DNA of 64,000 bases, from the NCBI RefSeq assembly GCF_000499385.1, contig NW_013651976.1:25746-89745 (forward strand), given 5' to 3'. This DNA is from Eimeria necatrix (Eukaryota > Apicomplexa > Conoidasida > Eucoccidiorida > Eimeriidae). Positions 51,818-63,011 of the stretch are shown piece by piece; position 1 is the first letter of the stretch, and each line of letters begins with the position of its first letter. Position numbers and translations under genes: made by a program. Under the pieces are notes generated by a model. That model searched no databases. It worked only from the letters and a program-made list of their open reading frames with translations, and was not told the origin of the DNA.

Positions 51818-53092
51818 GCGTGTGGCCAGGTGCCGCTGCCGGAGTCCGTGTCTGCGTCTGCGCCTTACGTCACTTTTCTGGACACTCCTGGCCACGCAGC
51901 TTTTTCTTGCATGCGTTTTCGCGCTGCGCAAGCAGCAGATCTCGTGCTGCTGGCAGTAGCAGCAAACGAGGGGCTGCAGCAGGAAACGAAAACCTGCATA
52001 GAGGTATTCAAACTCCAGCTCTCGAGCCCCCCAGCTAACAAGCCAGCAGCTGCAAGGGTACAGCTTAGGGGGCCCCCCCCGACGGGGGGGGCCCCCTAAG
52101 CTGAGCCCAGCTTAGGGGCCCCCCCGACGGGGGGCCCCTAAGCTGGGCTCATTGGGGTTTAGCGCACAAGTCCCAGAAATTAAAATTAGTGTTTTGCGGT
52201 TAAGAGGATTTTGTTTGTTGAGTTGATTCTTTTCTCCCAGGCGTGCAAGGAGTTGAAAAACCCCCTTGTTGTTGTCATCACCAAGACTGACTTGGTGGAG
52301 AACCCTTTGGGGGGCCCCCCTGGGGTTCCCTCGGGGGGCCCCCCGGGGGCCCCCGGGGGCCCCCTGGTGGGCAGCGACTTCGTAGATTGCCCAGCAGGCG
52401 CAAAGGTCCTCGCAGAGCTTGCTGCTGCTGGCCTGCTGACGGAGCCCTTGGGGGGCCCCGTGCAGGTGGCAGCAGTGAGTGCCAGGGGCTTTTTGGAGGC
52501 CCAAATGGGGGCCCCTGGGGCCGATTTTTCCGGGAAAAAGACCCAATTGGAAAAGAAAAAGCAGCAGCAAACTGACAGATTTGGAATGCTGCATCTTTTG
52601 GAGTGCTTAGCGCTGCAGGCCGAGGAAATGGACCTCCAGGCCGCCCCAGAGGGCCCCGCCAGGGGCCTCGTCTTAGAAACAAACTGCAGCGCCAGCAACG
52701 GGGGCAGCGCCTCTCTGCTAATAAAACAGGGCACAATCAAGTGAGGCTTTGTGGGCCCCCAAGGGCTTTTCAAGGGGCCCCCAAGGGCTTTCCAGAGGGG
52801 CCCCCAAGGGCTTTCAAAGGGGCCCCCAAGGGCTTTTCAAAGGGGCCCCCAAGGGCTTTCAAAGGGGCCCCCAAGGGCTTTTCAAAGGGGCCCCCAAGGG
52901 CTTTCAAAGGGGCCCCCAAGGGCTTTTCAAAGGGGCCCCCAAGGGCTTTTCAGAGGGGCCCCCAAGCCTCGAAAGACCGCCACAGGGGCCCCCAAGGAGC
53001 CCTATGGGGGCGCACTGCAGGGGCAAGGGGCCTCTGTTGAGGCCTCCCCGAATCCCTTCAAGAGCCCCTTCTGGCTCTTGGCAGCAGCATCA

Positions 53093-53137
<45 letters not shown>

Positions 53138-53883
53138 GCTCCTGCTGCTGCTGCTGCTCAGGCAGCAGCTAGTGTGGCTGCATGCTTCGCAGGGTTGGCG
53201 ACTGGCTGGCAGCGGGGCCCTCGCTGTGCCGGGTGCGGCGGCTGGGCTGCGCAGCAGGGCTGGGGGGGGGCCCCCAGCAGCAGGGGGGGCCCCCACCCCG
53301 GCTGAGTGGCTTTGGAGTTTCCAAAGTTGTTGAAGTTTTTGGATTTGCTGCTGAGGATTTGCCGCCGCTGGGAGTCGAAGCTGCTGTCATGCCTTCAGAG
53401 GCGACGGCCAAGAAGCACCGAGAGGTGAGCGCCACGGCTCCGGCCTGCAGCTGCTGCAGCTGCTGCTACTGCTGCAGCTGCTGCAGCTGCTGCATCTGCT
53501 GCTGCTGCTGCAGCTGCTGCAGCTGCTGCTAGTGCTGCAGCCGCCTATTCCACTGCAGCTTCTCCTTCTGCCGCAGCTTCCGCTGCATCTGGCTGCAGAT
53601 TCTGCTGCAGCTGGACGCAGCTGCCGATTCTGCTGCAGCTGCTGCTGCAGCTGCTGCAGCTGCTGCTGCAGCTGCTGCAGCTGCTGCAGCGTCAGCGGCA
53701 GGCGTAGGTGCAGCAGCAGCTGCAACAGCTCCTACAGAGCCCTGCGCGGATATGGCATCTACATAGGGGCTTTAAGAATGAAAATAATTTTCAACTTAAT
53801 TTTGTATTTAAGTACAAAAGGGGAGCGCAGCAAGCAGAGCCACAAAGATGCGGTGCTGCTGCTGCTTCTAGTGCCCATGTTTG

Positions 53884-53929
<46 letters not shown>

Positions 53930-56085
53930 CGTGCAGAGGCTGTTGAACGAACAGGCGGCTACTGCAGCAGAAGCAGCAGCAGCAGAGGCACGAGAGCGCG
54001 CGTTTGCTCGGCTGCACGGACAGCTGCGAGAGGTGAGTGTGCAGTGGATTTATTCTTAAATTTTTATTTTTTGAATTTATTTTTTTTTAAAACAATTTAT
54101 TTTGTTTGTTCAAAACAATTTGGCCAAAAGAGAAGGCGAGAAGAACAGAAGAGCCACAAGCAGCCAAAGAAGCAGCAACAAACCCAATGAGAAAGGCCAG
54201 GGAGAAGTGCTGCGCAGCAAAACCTGACTATTTGCTGCAGCAGCTTCTCCCATTTTGTGTCTTATTGTCTTTTGCTGCAGCACACTATTTTGCCAGTCAC
54301 TGTGCGTGCGGGGGCCCAGGGCCCCGCAGCAGCAGTTGCTGCTGCAGTTGACGGGCTTGCTGCTGAGCTGGACCCTCTTTCGGGCACGTGGCTCCTGTGC
54401 TCCCCTGGGGGCCCCCCGGGGCCCCCAGGGTCTCGTCCAGGGGCCCCCCTGGGGGCCCCCCCAGGGGCCCCCGAAGAGGGGACCCGGGAAACCCCCCCAG
54501 AGGGGCCCCCAAGGGGGGCCCCTGGGGAGGCTGCGGAGGGCCCCGGAGGTGTACAGACACCGCAAGAAAGGCCACAAAGACTCGTGAAAGTGCTGAAAGC
54601 TTCTGCTGGCGAATGCCATTTGCAAGATGTGCAGCAGTGCAGAGACGAAGACGGAAGGGGGGGCTTGTTGGTGGCCTTCGACACCAAATGCAGCCGGGAA
54701 GCCAAGGCAAGCACATGCGCTTTCTGCCCTTTTAGCAGCAGCAGCAGCAGCAGCAGCTGTGCTGCGCATGCACCTTCTGTCCTTTTAGCAGCAGCAGCAG
54801 CAGCTGTGCTGCACATGCACCTTCTGTCCTTTTAGCAGCAGCAGCAGCAGCAGCAGCGCCTGTGCTGCTTCTTTTGCTGCTTTTCTCTTACCGGCTGCAC
54901 TCCTGCGTTGTCTATTGTGGCTTTTTTGCTGCTGGCGTTTGTGGGGCATTTGTGCTGCTGCTGCAGCAAGCAGCAGAGGCTGCTCAAGTGCAAATAGTGC
55001 AAACTCGAGTCATTTATGATGTAATTGAGGCAGTGCAGCAGCGGCTTCTTTCCCACTCTCTCTTTGGGGCCCCCCCAGCAGCAGCAGGGGCCCCGGGGGC
55101 CCCCGATGGACCCGGAAAAGACTCAGAAGATCTGGCAGAGTTGGCAGTTAAAAAAGTATTCCGCTTGTCGCATGTAAGTCGCCCGTAGCTCCGACCTGCA
55201 CGTACACTGCAGCCTCAGCCGAAGTGTACGTACACCCGAACAGCCGCTGCTGCTGCTCCAAAACGGAGCCCTGCTGAGGCTTCTGGCAAAGTCGGAATAC
55301 TTCAAATTGCACTTTTTAGTTGAAATTCGATTCCTAGGCTTCACATTAAGCATTTTAAATGCATTTATTTGATTTTTTCCATTTCGAAACACCCAAAAGG
55401 TCTTTTTCAAACACCTTTTTCGCTTTTTTTGCTGCTGCATGCATGCAGGGAGTTGTGGTGGCTGGCTGTGATGTCTTACGTGGAAAGCTGACAAAGGGAG
55501 ACCTCGTGGGCATTTCCAGAGAAGGCCGAAAGTTGAAGGAAGTAAGAAACTGCAAAAGAAGCCCCTAGGGGGCCCCCAATATTCGGCTTTGGGGAGTTTC
55601 GGGGGCCCCCCACCCCAGCCCTTATTAGATAACTATCGCTGTGCAGCACAGCTTTAAACCCTAAAACCCTAAGCCCTAAACCCTCAGGGTTTAGAGTTTA
55701 GGGTTTTAGGGTTTGGGGTGGTGTCGAATGTTTGTGAGCGGGGAGTAGATATACTTGCAACAATGCAGGCAGAGTTTGCTACAGACAGGCTCCACTTGGG
55801 GCTGCATGCGCATGCATGGAGATGCATGCGCATGCATGCACTTGCATGCGCATGCATGGACATGCATGCGCATGCATGCGCTTGCATGCGCATGCATGTG
55901 CATGCATGCGCTTTTCTTTACAGGCCGCTCGCGTGGTGTCGCTGAAAGTGGGGAAGGAGGCGAAGGACTTTGTCACTTTTCCCTCTGAGTGTGGAGTGGT
56001 TTGTGAGGGTTTTAAAGACTGGCAAATCGGCGATAGACTCACAGCCACTAGCAGCCAAGAAAAAAAGCCCAAAGGGCCCACTTAA
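48748..56085 (+). CDS. Bacterial-type translation initiation factor IF-2, organellar
   Basis: Nine exons, 48748-51516, 51830-52003, 52241-52740, 53193-53424, 53937-54032, 54281-54706, 54967-55173, 55449-55541 and 55924-56085, total 4659 nt in one frame (1552 residues). GTPase motifs: GHVDHGKT (851), GGITQRIG (912), DTPGH (941), ITKTDL in place of NKxD (995), VSARG. Domain II follows (KVGDWLAAG and [13 protein letters not shown]), then IF-2 C1 ([11 protein letters not shown]) and C2 ([34 protein letters not shown]). Known: IF-2 delivers initiator tRNA on bacterial-type ribosomes. The N-terminus ([20 protein letters not shown], then a basic, Ser-containing stretch) looks like a signal plus transit peptide, so I infer the apicoplast. 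The residues about 60-845 are low-complexity Ala/Pro/Gly. A third-exon sub-segment (52475-52570) could be an optional intron, but splicing it out would delete VSARG. Confidence 0.9.
51386..51470 (+). repeat. GGGGCCCC-type repeat coding an insert in the IF-2 G domain
   Basis: Tandem GGGGGGCCCCCA units read as [12 protein letters not shown] between the P-loop and the GGITQ switch I motif. In typical IF-2 these two motifs are about 20 residues apart; here they are about 60 apart. Confidence 0.85.
51694..51816. repeat. (CTG)n with CCG interruptions before IF-2 exon 2
   Basis: A 120-bp CTG/CCG tract ends about 13 bp before the acceptor GGCCAG at 51829, in intron 1. Confidence 0.85.
52752..52972. 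repeat. 23/24-bp GGGGCCCCCAAGGGCTTTTC array in IF-2 intron 3
   Basis: Nine or so monomers. Over six consecutive copies the spacer alternates between CTTTCAAA and CTTTTCAAA, which gives a 47-bp higher-order unit. It lies inside the intron 52741-53192. Confidence 0.9.
53446..53700. repeat. CTGCAG-rich tract in IF-2 intron 4
   Basis: Dense GCTGCAGCTGCTGCAG motifs, highly self-complementary. The reading frame after HRE at 53424 has a GTGAGC donor, so I place this in the intron 53425-53936. Confidence 0.75.
54716..54860. repeat. Triplicated CCTTTTAGCAGCAG module in IF-2 intron 6
   Basis: Three copies of a block consisting of TTCTGYCCTTTTAG, a CAG run, then CTGTGCTGC and CATGCAC. Each holds a good-looking 3' splice site (TTTTAG). 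The true acceptor, judged by phase and homology, is further down at 54966. Confidence 0.88.
55653..55717. repeat. Head-to-head telomere-like heptamers in IF-2 intron 8
   Basis: CCCTAAA-type units run directly into TTTAGGG-type units. The two 29-nt arms match at 27 positions around a single C, so the DNA or RNA could fold into a near-perfect hairpin. Confidence 0.95.
55803..55917. repeat. GCATGC array directly before the last IF-2 exon
   Basis: Overlapping GCATGCGCATGCATG-type palindromes ending at the pyrimidine tract TTTTCTTTACAG that defines exon 9. Confidence 0.92.
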
Positions 56086-56345
56086 ATGCCCTTTTAGGGG
56101 CCCCTAAGCCTCAAAGAAAACCCCCAAAAGGCCCACTTAAATTCCCTTCTAGGAGCCCCGAAACCCCCAAAGAAAACCCCCCAAAGGTCCGCTTAAATGC
56201 CCTTTTAGGGGCCCCTCATCCGCCAGAAAACACCGCCAAAATGCTTTCTTGAATGCCCTTCTAGGGGCCCCTAACTCCCCAAGAAAGCCCCCAAAAGGCC
56301 CACTTAAATGCCCTTTTAGGGGCCCCTCATCCACCAGAGAAAACC
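56070..56345. repeat. 55/56-bp minisatellite spanning the IF-2 stop codon
   Basis: Five copies of a unit with AAACCCCCAAAAGGCCCACT, TTAAATGCCCTTTTAGGGGC and CCCT in order. The CTTAA landmarks are at 56081, 56136, 56192, 56248 (as CTTGA) and 56303. The IF-2 stop (TAA, 56083-56085) is inside the first unit. Confidence 0.92.
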
Positions 56346-57793
56346 CCCAAAGGGGCCTTCTAGGGGCCCCTCATCCGCCCCGTTTAAGCGCCCAAAGAGC
56401 CTCGCAGGAGCTGCCCTTGGGGCTGCAGAAGAAGCTTCTTCAGAGAAGCCCCGAAGGCCTCCTGTGGGGCCCTTTTGCTGGCCCAAAAGGGGCTCACAAA
56501 GGCCCTCTAGTTGGCTTTTTAGAGGGCCTTTTGCTGCTCCAGGCAGCCCAGCCACACTCAATGAGGGCTATATGAGGCAGCCATCTCAAGGAGCGAAGAG
56601 AAGGGGTTTTTCTGCATCTTTAAAGCACATTTGTGGGGCTGGTGGTTCTGGTTTTAAATCTTTCGTGTTCAGGCTCGTCTGTACATACACCGCAGGCTTG
56701 TCTGTACATACACTCCAATGGAGTGTACATACACTCCAATGGTCTCAGTCGCTTTCGCCGTTTCTTTTTCAATTGTGCAGCAGAACACTGGGCGGTGTTT
56801 CCGAGTTGTCTATTTGTCGCACTTTTCTTCTTTTTTGGCTTTCTGTAACTACTCAAATGGCGCAGTAACATTTTCAAACTTCTGTGCATCTGGGGCTAAG
56901 CACGAAGGCCACTGGCCAGCTATTTGGGTCTTTAATTTTTTCCAAGTCCAAAAAAGTATAAAAATTTTTCTCAAGTGCACACAGCCATCAACACATGTAA
57001 CTCTGGCCTCTAGACTCCTCTGCAGGCACTTGGCAATTACTTAGAATGCGCCTTTGGGGGGAGGTCCAGTGGTCTCTTAGGCCCAGAAGAGGCATTTAAG
57101 CAGCAGTGGCTTAGTGGGCTTAAGACAGTGCGGCTTATATAAGGACTTTTTAGAGTTTCTGCGAGCTTTTAACTGCAATAGGGCCCAAAACTCCTTGGGG
57201 GTGCTGCTGGTGGACTCTTATGTAATAGAGAACGCAGGGAGAAGTTGCAGATTAAAGACAGAGTGGCTAACAAAGAGAAAAAAGATATTTTCAGTTCTTA
57301 AGGTGAAGAGGGGCAGTGCAGAGGCGTATTGCACTTGTGCACATACTCGCAGCCAGACACAAGGCACACTCAGCCAGTGGCGCCCTCATGAGGTGCAAAA
57401 AGACACCAAGTCTGAAACAAATAGTAATTAGTTTTGAAAAATTCAATTAAAAACTTTGTTCGGGTGTAAATAATCCACGTAGACCTGGGATTGTAGCTGC
57501 TGCTCTGCATGCAGATCGGGCATGCATCTTGCAAGAAGCCGATTTGGCTGTCGAGTGTCGGCAGTGGCTTCCCCCGTTAAATGAAGTGCGCATTAAATGT
57601 TTATTACATTTGAATGATAATAGTTTTTGAAAATAAATCAAACCTATGCGAAAATCGCTGCATTCGGCTCGCTTTCTTCGCGCCGCGACCCCTCCGGCTG
57701 ACTGACTCCGCAGTCACTGCCGGTCTATGCGAGTCGATCTCTCTATTCCGCGGTTTTTTGCATCTTATTTTGTTTCTTCAACGAAATTTCAAA
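56086..57793. other. Spacer between IF-2 and PDK1-like kinase
   Basis: 1.7 kb: minisatellite to about 56345, further GGGGCCCC DNA to about 56560, a cluster of three TGTACATACAC elements (56679-56735), then ordinary AT-moderate sequence. No ORF with similarity. The PDK1-like promoter presumably lies in 57400-57790. Confidence 0.65.
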
Positions 57794-60700
57794 ATGAAAA
57801 AAGGATTTTTGGCTTCCGATGACCCGAGATGTTCGAAAATTCGCCCTCCGCAGCGCCAGTCGCCCAAAACGCCGGATGGAAAGGTAACCCCCTACACACC
57901 GCTAGAATGCCCTTTTCCTGCGTTCTTTTTCTAAATAATTTATAGTGGAAGTGTGTTTATTTGTTATTATTTATTAATTATCTCAATAATCCGCGAAAAC
58001 GCGTCAACAGCCGCCAGCTGCTTTCGGGGCGTATCGACCACCCTTGCCAGCCAAAGGCAGCTGCCGTCTTTGCTGAAATCCCACAAATTAATCCCCCTGC
58101 CTTTGACTCATCTTTTGTTTTATTTTCCATTATTAGACTTTCTTTCCATTCGTGAAAATAGCCTCTAAGACGCCTCCACGCAGTGCGCACACAGCGCGGC
58201 CTCAGGTGTTGCAAAAAACTTGAACTAAAACTGAAAACAAGGAAGAAATAGGATTTTAAATGCCCATTTTTCCACATAAGTTGGCCGTTTTATTTAAAAG
58301 CATTCAATTTGCATGTCTTTTATTTGTCTGTCTTTCTATTTCCTTCCTGAACTCTTGGTTTGTGTGTGTGTGACTGTCTGGCCGTTTCCCGGGGCCGTTT
58401 CTTCGCGTTTCTGTCCTTTTTGTTTATTTAACAAAACAACTTTCTTTTAAAAGGGTTTTTAATTTAATTAGCTTTTGTTAAATTGATTTCTGGGCAATTA
58501 ACGGAGCAAGTTGCAAACCTTGTGCGCAGCGCAGCTCCAACTTAGCGAGATTTTCCTAATCTTCATGTTCGAAAGGACTTACTTCTTTATTTAACTTTAT
58601 TTCTGAGCCAATGTTTTATTCAAAATGTTTAATGGCAACTATTTCTTAGCAAATCCAGACTCTGCTGCAGCACAGTTCATCTTTCTTGCAACAGTTCATC
58701 TCTTTTTTCGTGAAGTTCAGTTCTTTTTGTTGAGTTTTATTCCAGATTTGTTTTCTTTTTTCCTCTTTTTTGTCTTTAGTACACATTTGACCATTTTGAA
58801 CTCGAAAGATATTTGGGAAATGGAAATTTTTCGGAAGTTTTCGAAGTCACCGAAAAAGGAACCACCAACACCTACGCGCTGAAAGTCTTCAACAGGGTAA
58901 ACTCCAAACGACAGTCTTCTTGCCAATTAATTAAATACTTGAATTTAAATTAATTAATTAATTAATTAATTAATTAATTAATTAATTAATTAATTCTTTT
59001 CTCTTTTAATTGCTCAGCCATATGGTTGTTCCAGCCGCAGCTGTGAGTCTTTTGATGCCAGAGTGACCCAAAAGAACAGAGGATGCTCTTTCTGAGTTCA
59101 ACTTTAGAAATATAAACAAATATAAACAAATATTTATATAAATTGAATTAAAAAACAGAAAATAAAACATATATTCAAAGAAATAATTAATTCCGAGATT
59201 CTTGACATTGGAATGTTTCAAACCCTCCTAAGTTTGTTCATGTTTTCTTTTATTATTTGCATTTCTGCGCCTCGAGATCACCGAATTTGCATCCAATTCA
59301 ACTTTTTATTTTTTAATTTTATTTTTTTTAATTTTAAAACACCAAAGTTGAACTTGTTTTGCCTTTACTTTAATGAATGCAAAATGCCTTCTGTGGATTT
59401 CATTTATCTTTTTCTTTTGGTCTTTTGCATTTCTTCAAAAATGCCTGAGCAGCCGATCTTGAGTTCTATTTCTTTTTGTCTTTTATTTCTTTTTGGATTT
59501 CTTTTGCTTTTAAAAGGATAAATTACTTTTCTGAGTTTGTTCTGTTCCCGTTGCACCTGTGCTGTTCCTGCTGCACTTGTGCTGTTCCTGCTGCACTTGT
59601 GCTGCTGCTGCTGCTACTGCACTTGTGCTGCTGCTGCTGCTACTGAACTTGTGCTGCTGCTGCTGCTGCGCCTGTGCTGCTGCTGCTGCACCTGTGCTGC
59701 TGCTGCTGCACTTGTGCTGCTGCTGCTGCTGCACTTGTGCTGCTGCTGTTGCTGCTGCTGCACTTGTGCTGCTGCTGCTGCACTTGCTGCTGCTGCACTT
59801 GCTGCTGCTGCTGCTGCACCTGTGCTGCTGCGCAGAGCGACGTGATGCGGCTGAACAAAGTGGCCGACGTGCGGATGGAGCGCCACGCAATGCTGCGTTT
59901 GAACGAGCCGGGCCATCCAAATGTGGTTCGTTTGGTGGACACTTTCAAAGACGAGTTCCGCGTTTGTTTTCTTTACCAACTTGCAGAGTGAGCGGTGCAT
60001 GCACGCGTGCATGCAACTTGCATGCGCGCAAAAACGCATGCGTTTTGCGCATGCATGCACAAAATGCATGCAAAAATGCATGCATTTTGCGCATGCATGC
60101 ACAAAATGCATGCAAAAATGCATCATTTTGTGCATGCATGCAAGAAATGCATGCAAAAATGCATGCATTTTGTGCATGCATGCAAGAAATGCATGCAAAA
60201 ATGCATGCATGCAGGTTCTACAGCGTTGGCAGTTTGGCCTGCGCCTGCGCAGGGTTGGCGTGGTTGGGGGTGGCAGCTCAAGTTATCTCGACTTGGCGAA
60301 TAATAATTGAATATTTTTGCAAATATATTATTATTTATTATTATTTTTTTGCATTATTCTGCTTTAGAGGGGGAGAACTGTGGGATCACGTCAAGTTCGC
60401 GGGCATCCTGGACAAGCAGTGGGCCTTGGCCATCATAGCGCAGCTTGTCTCAGCGCTGGAGTACATACACTCCAAAAACATAGTGCACAGAGATTTGAAG
60501 GTGAGAGAATTCATTTAAAACTAATAAGAGTTTAGAGGCCCCAGAACACTTTTCAGATGTGTTTAGGGGCCCCCAGGACTCACTGACACTTCGAAAAACC
60601 TCGAATATATCCAAATCTCCTGTGGGCTGCTCGGGGGGGCCCCAGGGGCCCCTAGGGGCCCCCAAGGCCTCGAAGTGCCCTCAATCTTTGAAGGCCTTTT

Positions 60701-60913
60701 CGAGCCTTTTGGGGCTTTTGGGATCTTTAAGGAGTTTCTTGAGCTTCTTGAGGGTTTTAAGGGCCTTAGGGATTTACTTTGGGCTTTGGGGGCCCCGCTG
60801 GCCTTTCATCCCCAGCCTGCATGCGTATGGACCACTGGACCCTTTAAAGCAGAACCAGAGGGGCCCCAAGGGCTCCACAGGACGGGGGGGCGCCCTTCAC
60901 GCAGCAGCAGCAC

Positions 60914-60964
<51 letters not shown>

Positions 60965-61136
60965 GCAGTGCAAGCCGCAGCGGAGCGTCATACGGGGCCC
61001 CGTGGGGCAGCTTCGAAGGCGTTTGATGCTTTTAAATGATGAAGTCCTTTTTTTGTTTTTGTTTTTTGTCTTTTCCTTGCATGGGGTTTATATGGGGCAG
61101 TTTTGGCTGTGGCTTGTTCCGCGGAAAACTTGAGCT

Positions 61137-61205
<69 letters not shown>

Positions 61206-62970
61206 AGGCTGAAAATATTGTCTTGAGCCGCGAGGGTCTTATTAAAATAATCGACTTCGGCAGTGCCATGGACTTAGACCACCCCGAGGTGGAGGCGCCG
61301 GGGCTGGGGGCCCGCACGCCCGCGGTGGCAGGGAGTCTTGGGGGTGGCCTCAGGTGAAGATTTGGAGTTTATTTGATCCATTTGGACATTTTTGAAGATT
61401 TTAAATCAATTTAATTCATTCAAACATTTATTTATGCAGTATTTCTACTTGCAGTTTGAAATAATTGGTTTAATAGTGCTCTTGCTGAGCTCGTTTGGTC
61501 AAAAATGTGCAGCGCCGCGGGCTAAAGTTCGCGAGTTGCGCATGCAGGCTGTAGCTAAGTGCACAGATATGACTTTTCTGTTTTTCTAGTCTAAATATAG
61601 TTATAATTAATGCAATTAATGCAATTAATTGTGCCAAACTGAAGCTCCCCGAGTGCCCCCATGCATCTGCCTTGATTAATGCTGAAATTTTGTTTATTTA
61701 GTGCTATTTAATTTGTATGTAAGATTACAACGCGGGTCAGCGCGGCTGCCGATCTCGCTTCAAAAGAGGAATTAAATCCCAAATTTAATAATTTAAAACC
61801 TTTTTTCGCAAATTTAATATTATTTTTGTCCTTTTTAGCCGCTTAATCGCAAAAATGCATGCAGTCCGTTTTTGCTGCAGCCGCAGAGCCATCCGCCGGC
61901 CCACTTTTCAACACTTTGTCGGCACTCCCCAATTCATGGCGCCGGAGGCAATTAAAAACAAAGACAGCGGAAAGCTGAGAGATCTTTGGAGTCTCGGGTG
62001 CACAATTTATCAGATTCTGACGGGTGAGTTCTTTGCTGCGCGCTGCAGCAAAAAAAAAGTTGAATTGCTGCATTCCGGGCGCCAGATCGGGATCTTGGCA
62101 GCGGGAAACTTGCCCGAGTTGCCTCTTTTGAGAGGAAATTGAATCATTTGAATCAAAAAGGAGTTTTTTTTTAATCTTTTAATGCAAATTTGCGTTAAAA
62201 ATACCCATTATGGCACTGTAGTCTTCACCCGTGAGCCTAACTCACCTATGCGCATGTGCACGAAAACTCCCAAGTCCTTTTGTTTGTCAGCGCCCTCATA
62301 TGCATTTAAAAAAGATGTTTATTTGCTGCTGTCTACTTTGAGAGCTTGTGGAGTTGCCAACGCACGCTTTTGAATTCTCATTTTATTTCTTTTTCCATTT
62401 CCTGCAGGCACTCCTCCCTTTGGCGGCTCTACGGACTATTTCATCTTGTTGCGCGTGAGAAGAGGAACAAATTTATTTCGCATTTTGTCTTTTTGTTTCT
62501 TAAATCCGGTTTTTGTGACTGAGTGCCCCAGCGCAAGCTTGTTGTTGACTCAATCTACATTCTTTCTCGCGCAGTTTGTGCTGCATTTGTGCATTTCTTC
62601 AACTCTTTTCTTATGCCGCCACTGCCAGCTGAACAAACAGTTTAAAGGCAATGCAAAACTCAAGAAGTTCTTTCGATTTATTAGCAGCACGAGTGCAGCA
62701 GCCAGCAAGCTTTCCACTAAAGCGGCTCAGTTCGCAGACTTAAGAACAGGCAAAAATGGCGCTTTGCACACAAATATGTGTGTGCTATATTTGTTTTTAC
62801 TTAAATACATCTTTATTTTGTTAAAATATGCATTTCTGTCTTCACAAAGATGAAAATGCAGCTTTATGTTCATAAAGATGTGGCTATTCAGGCGTTTGTG
62901 CTTATTTGCATCAGCAAGAGCATCTGCGTGAAGAGCGGAGCCTGCTTGCCATTATAATATATATATACAT

Positions 62971-63011
<41 letters not shown>

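Noticed and set aside
52475..52570. Intron with GTGAGT donor inside IF-2 exon 3
   Set aside because: Length 96 keeps frame either way, but removal would delete VSARG, the likely G5 element; left unspliced pending cDNA.
55718..55945. His/Met/Ala repeat ORFs on both strands
   Set aside because: Product of the GCATGC palindrome array in IF-2 intron 8, open in several frames at once.
59549..60310. Long plus-strand Leu/Cys and Met/His/Cys ORF through repeats
   Set aside because: It crosses two intronic arrays; kinase homology fixes exons at 59836-59987 and 60368-60500 in other frames.
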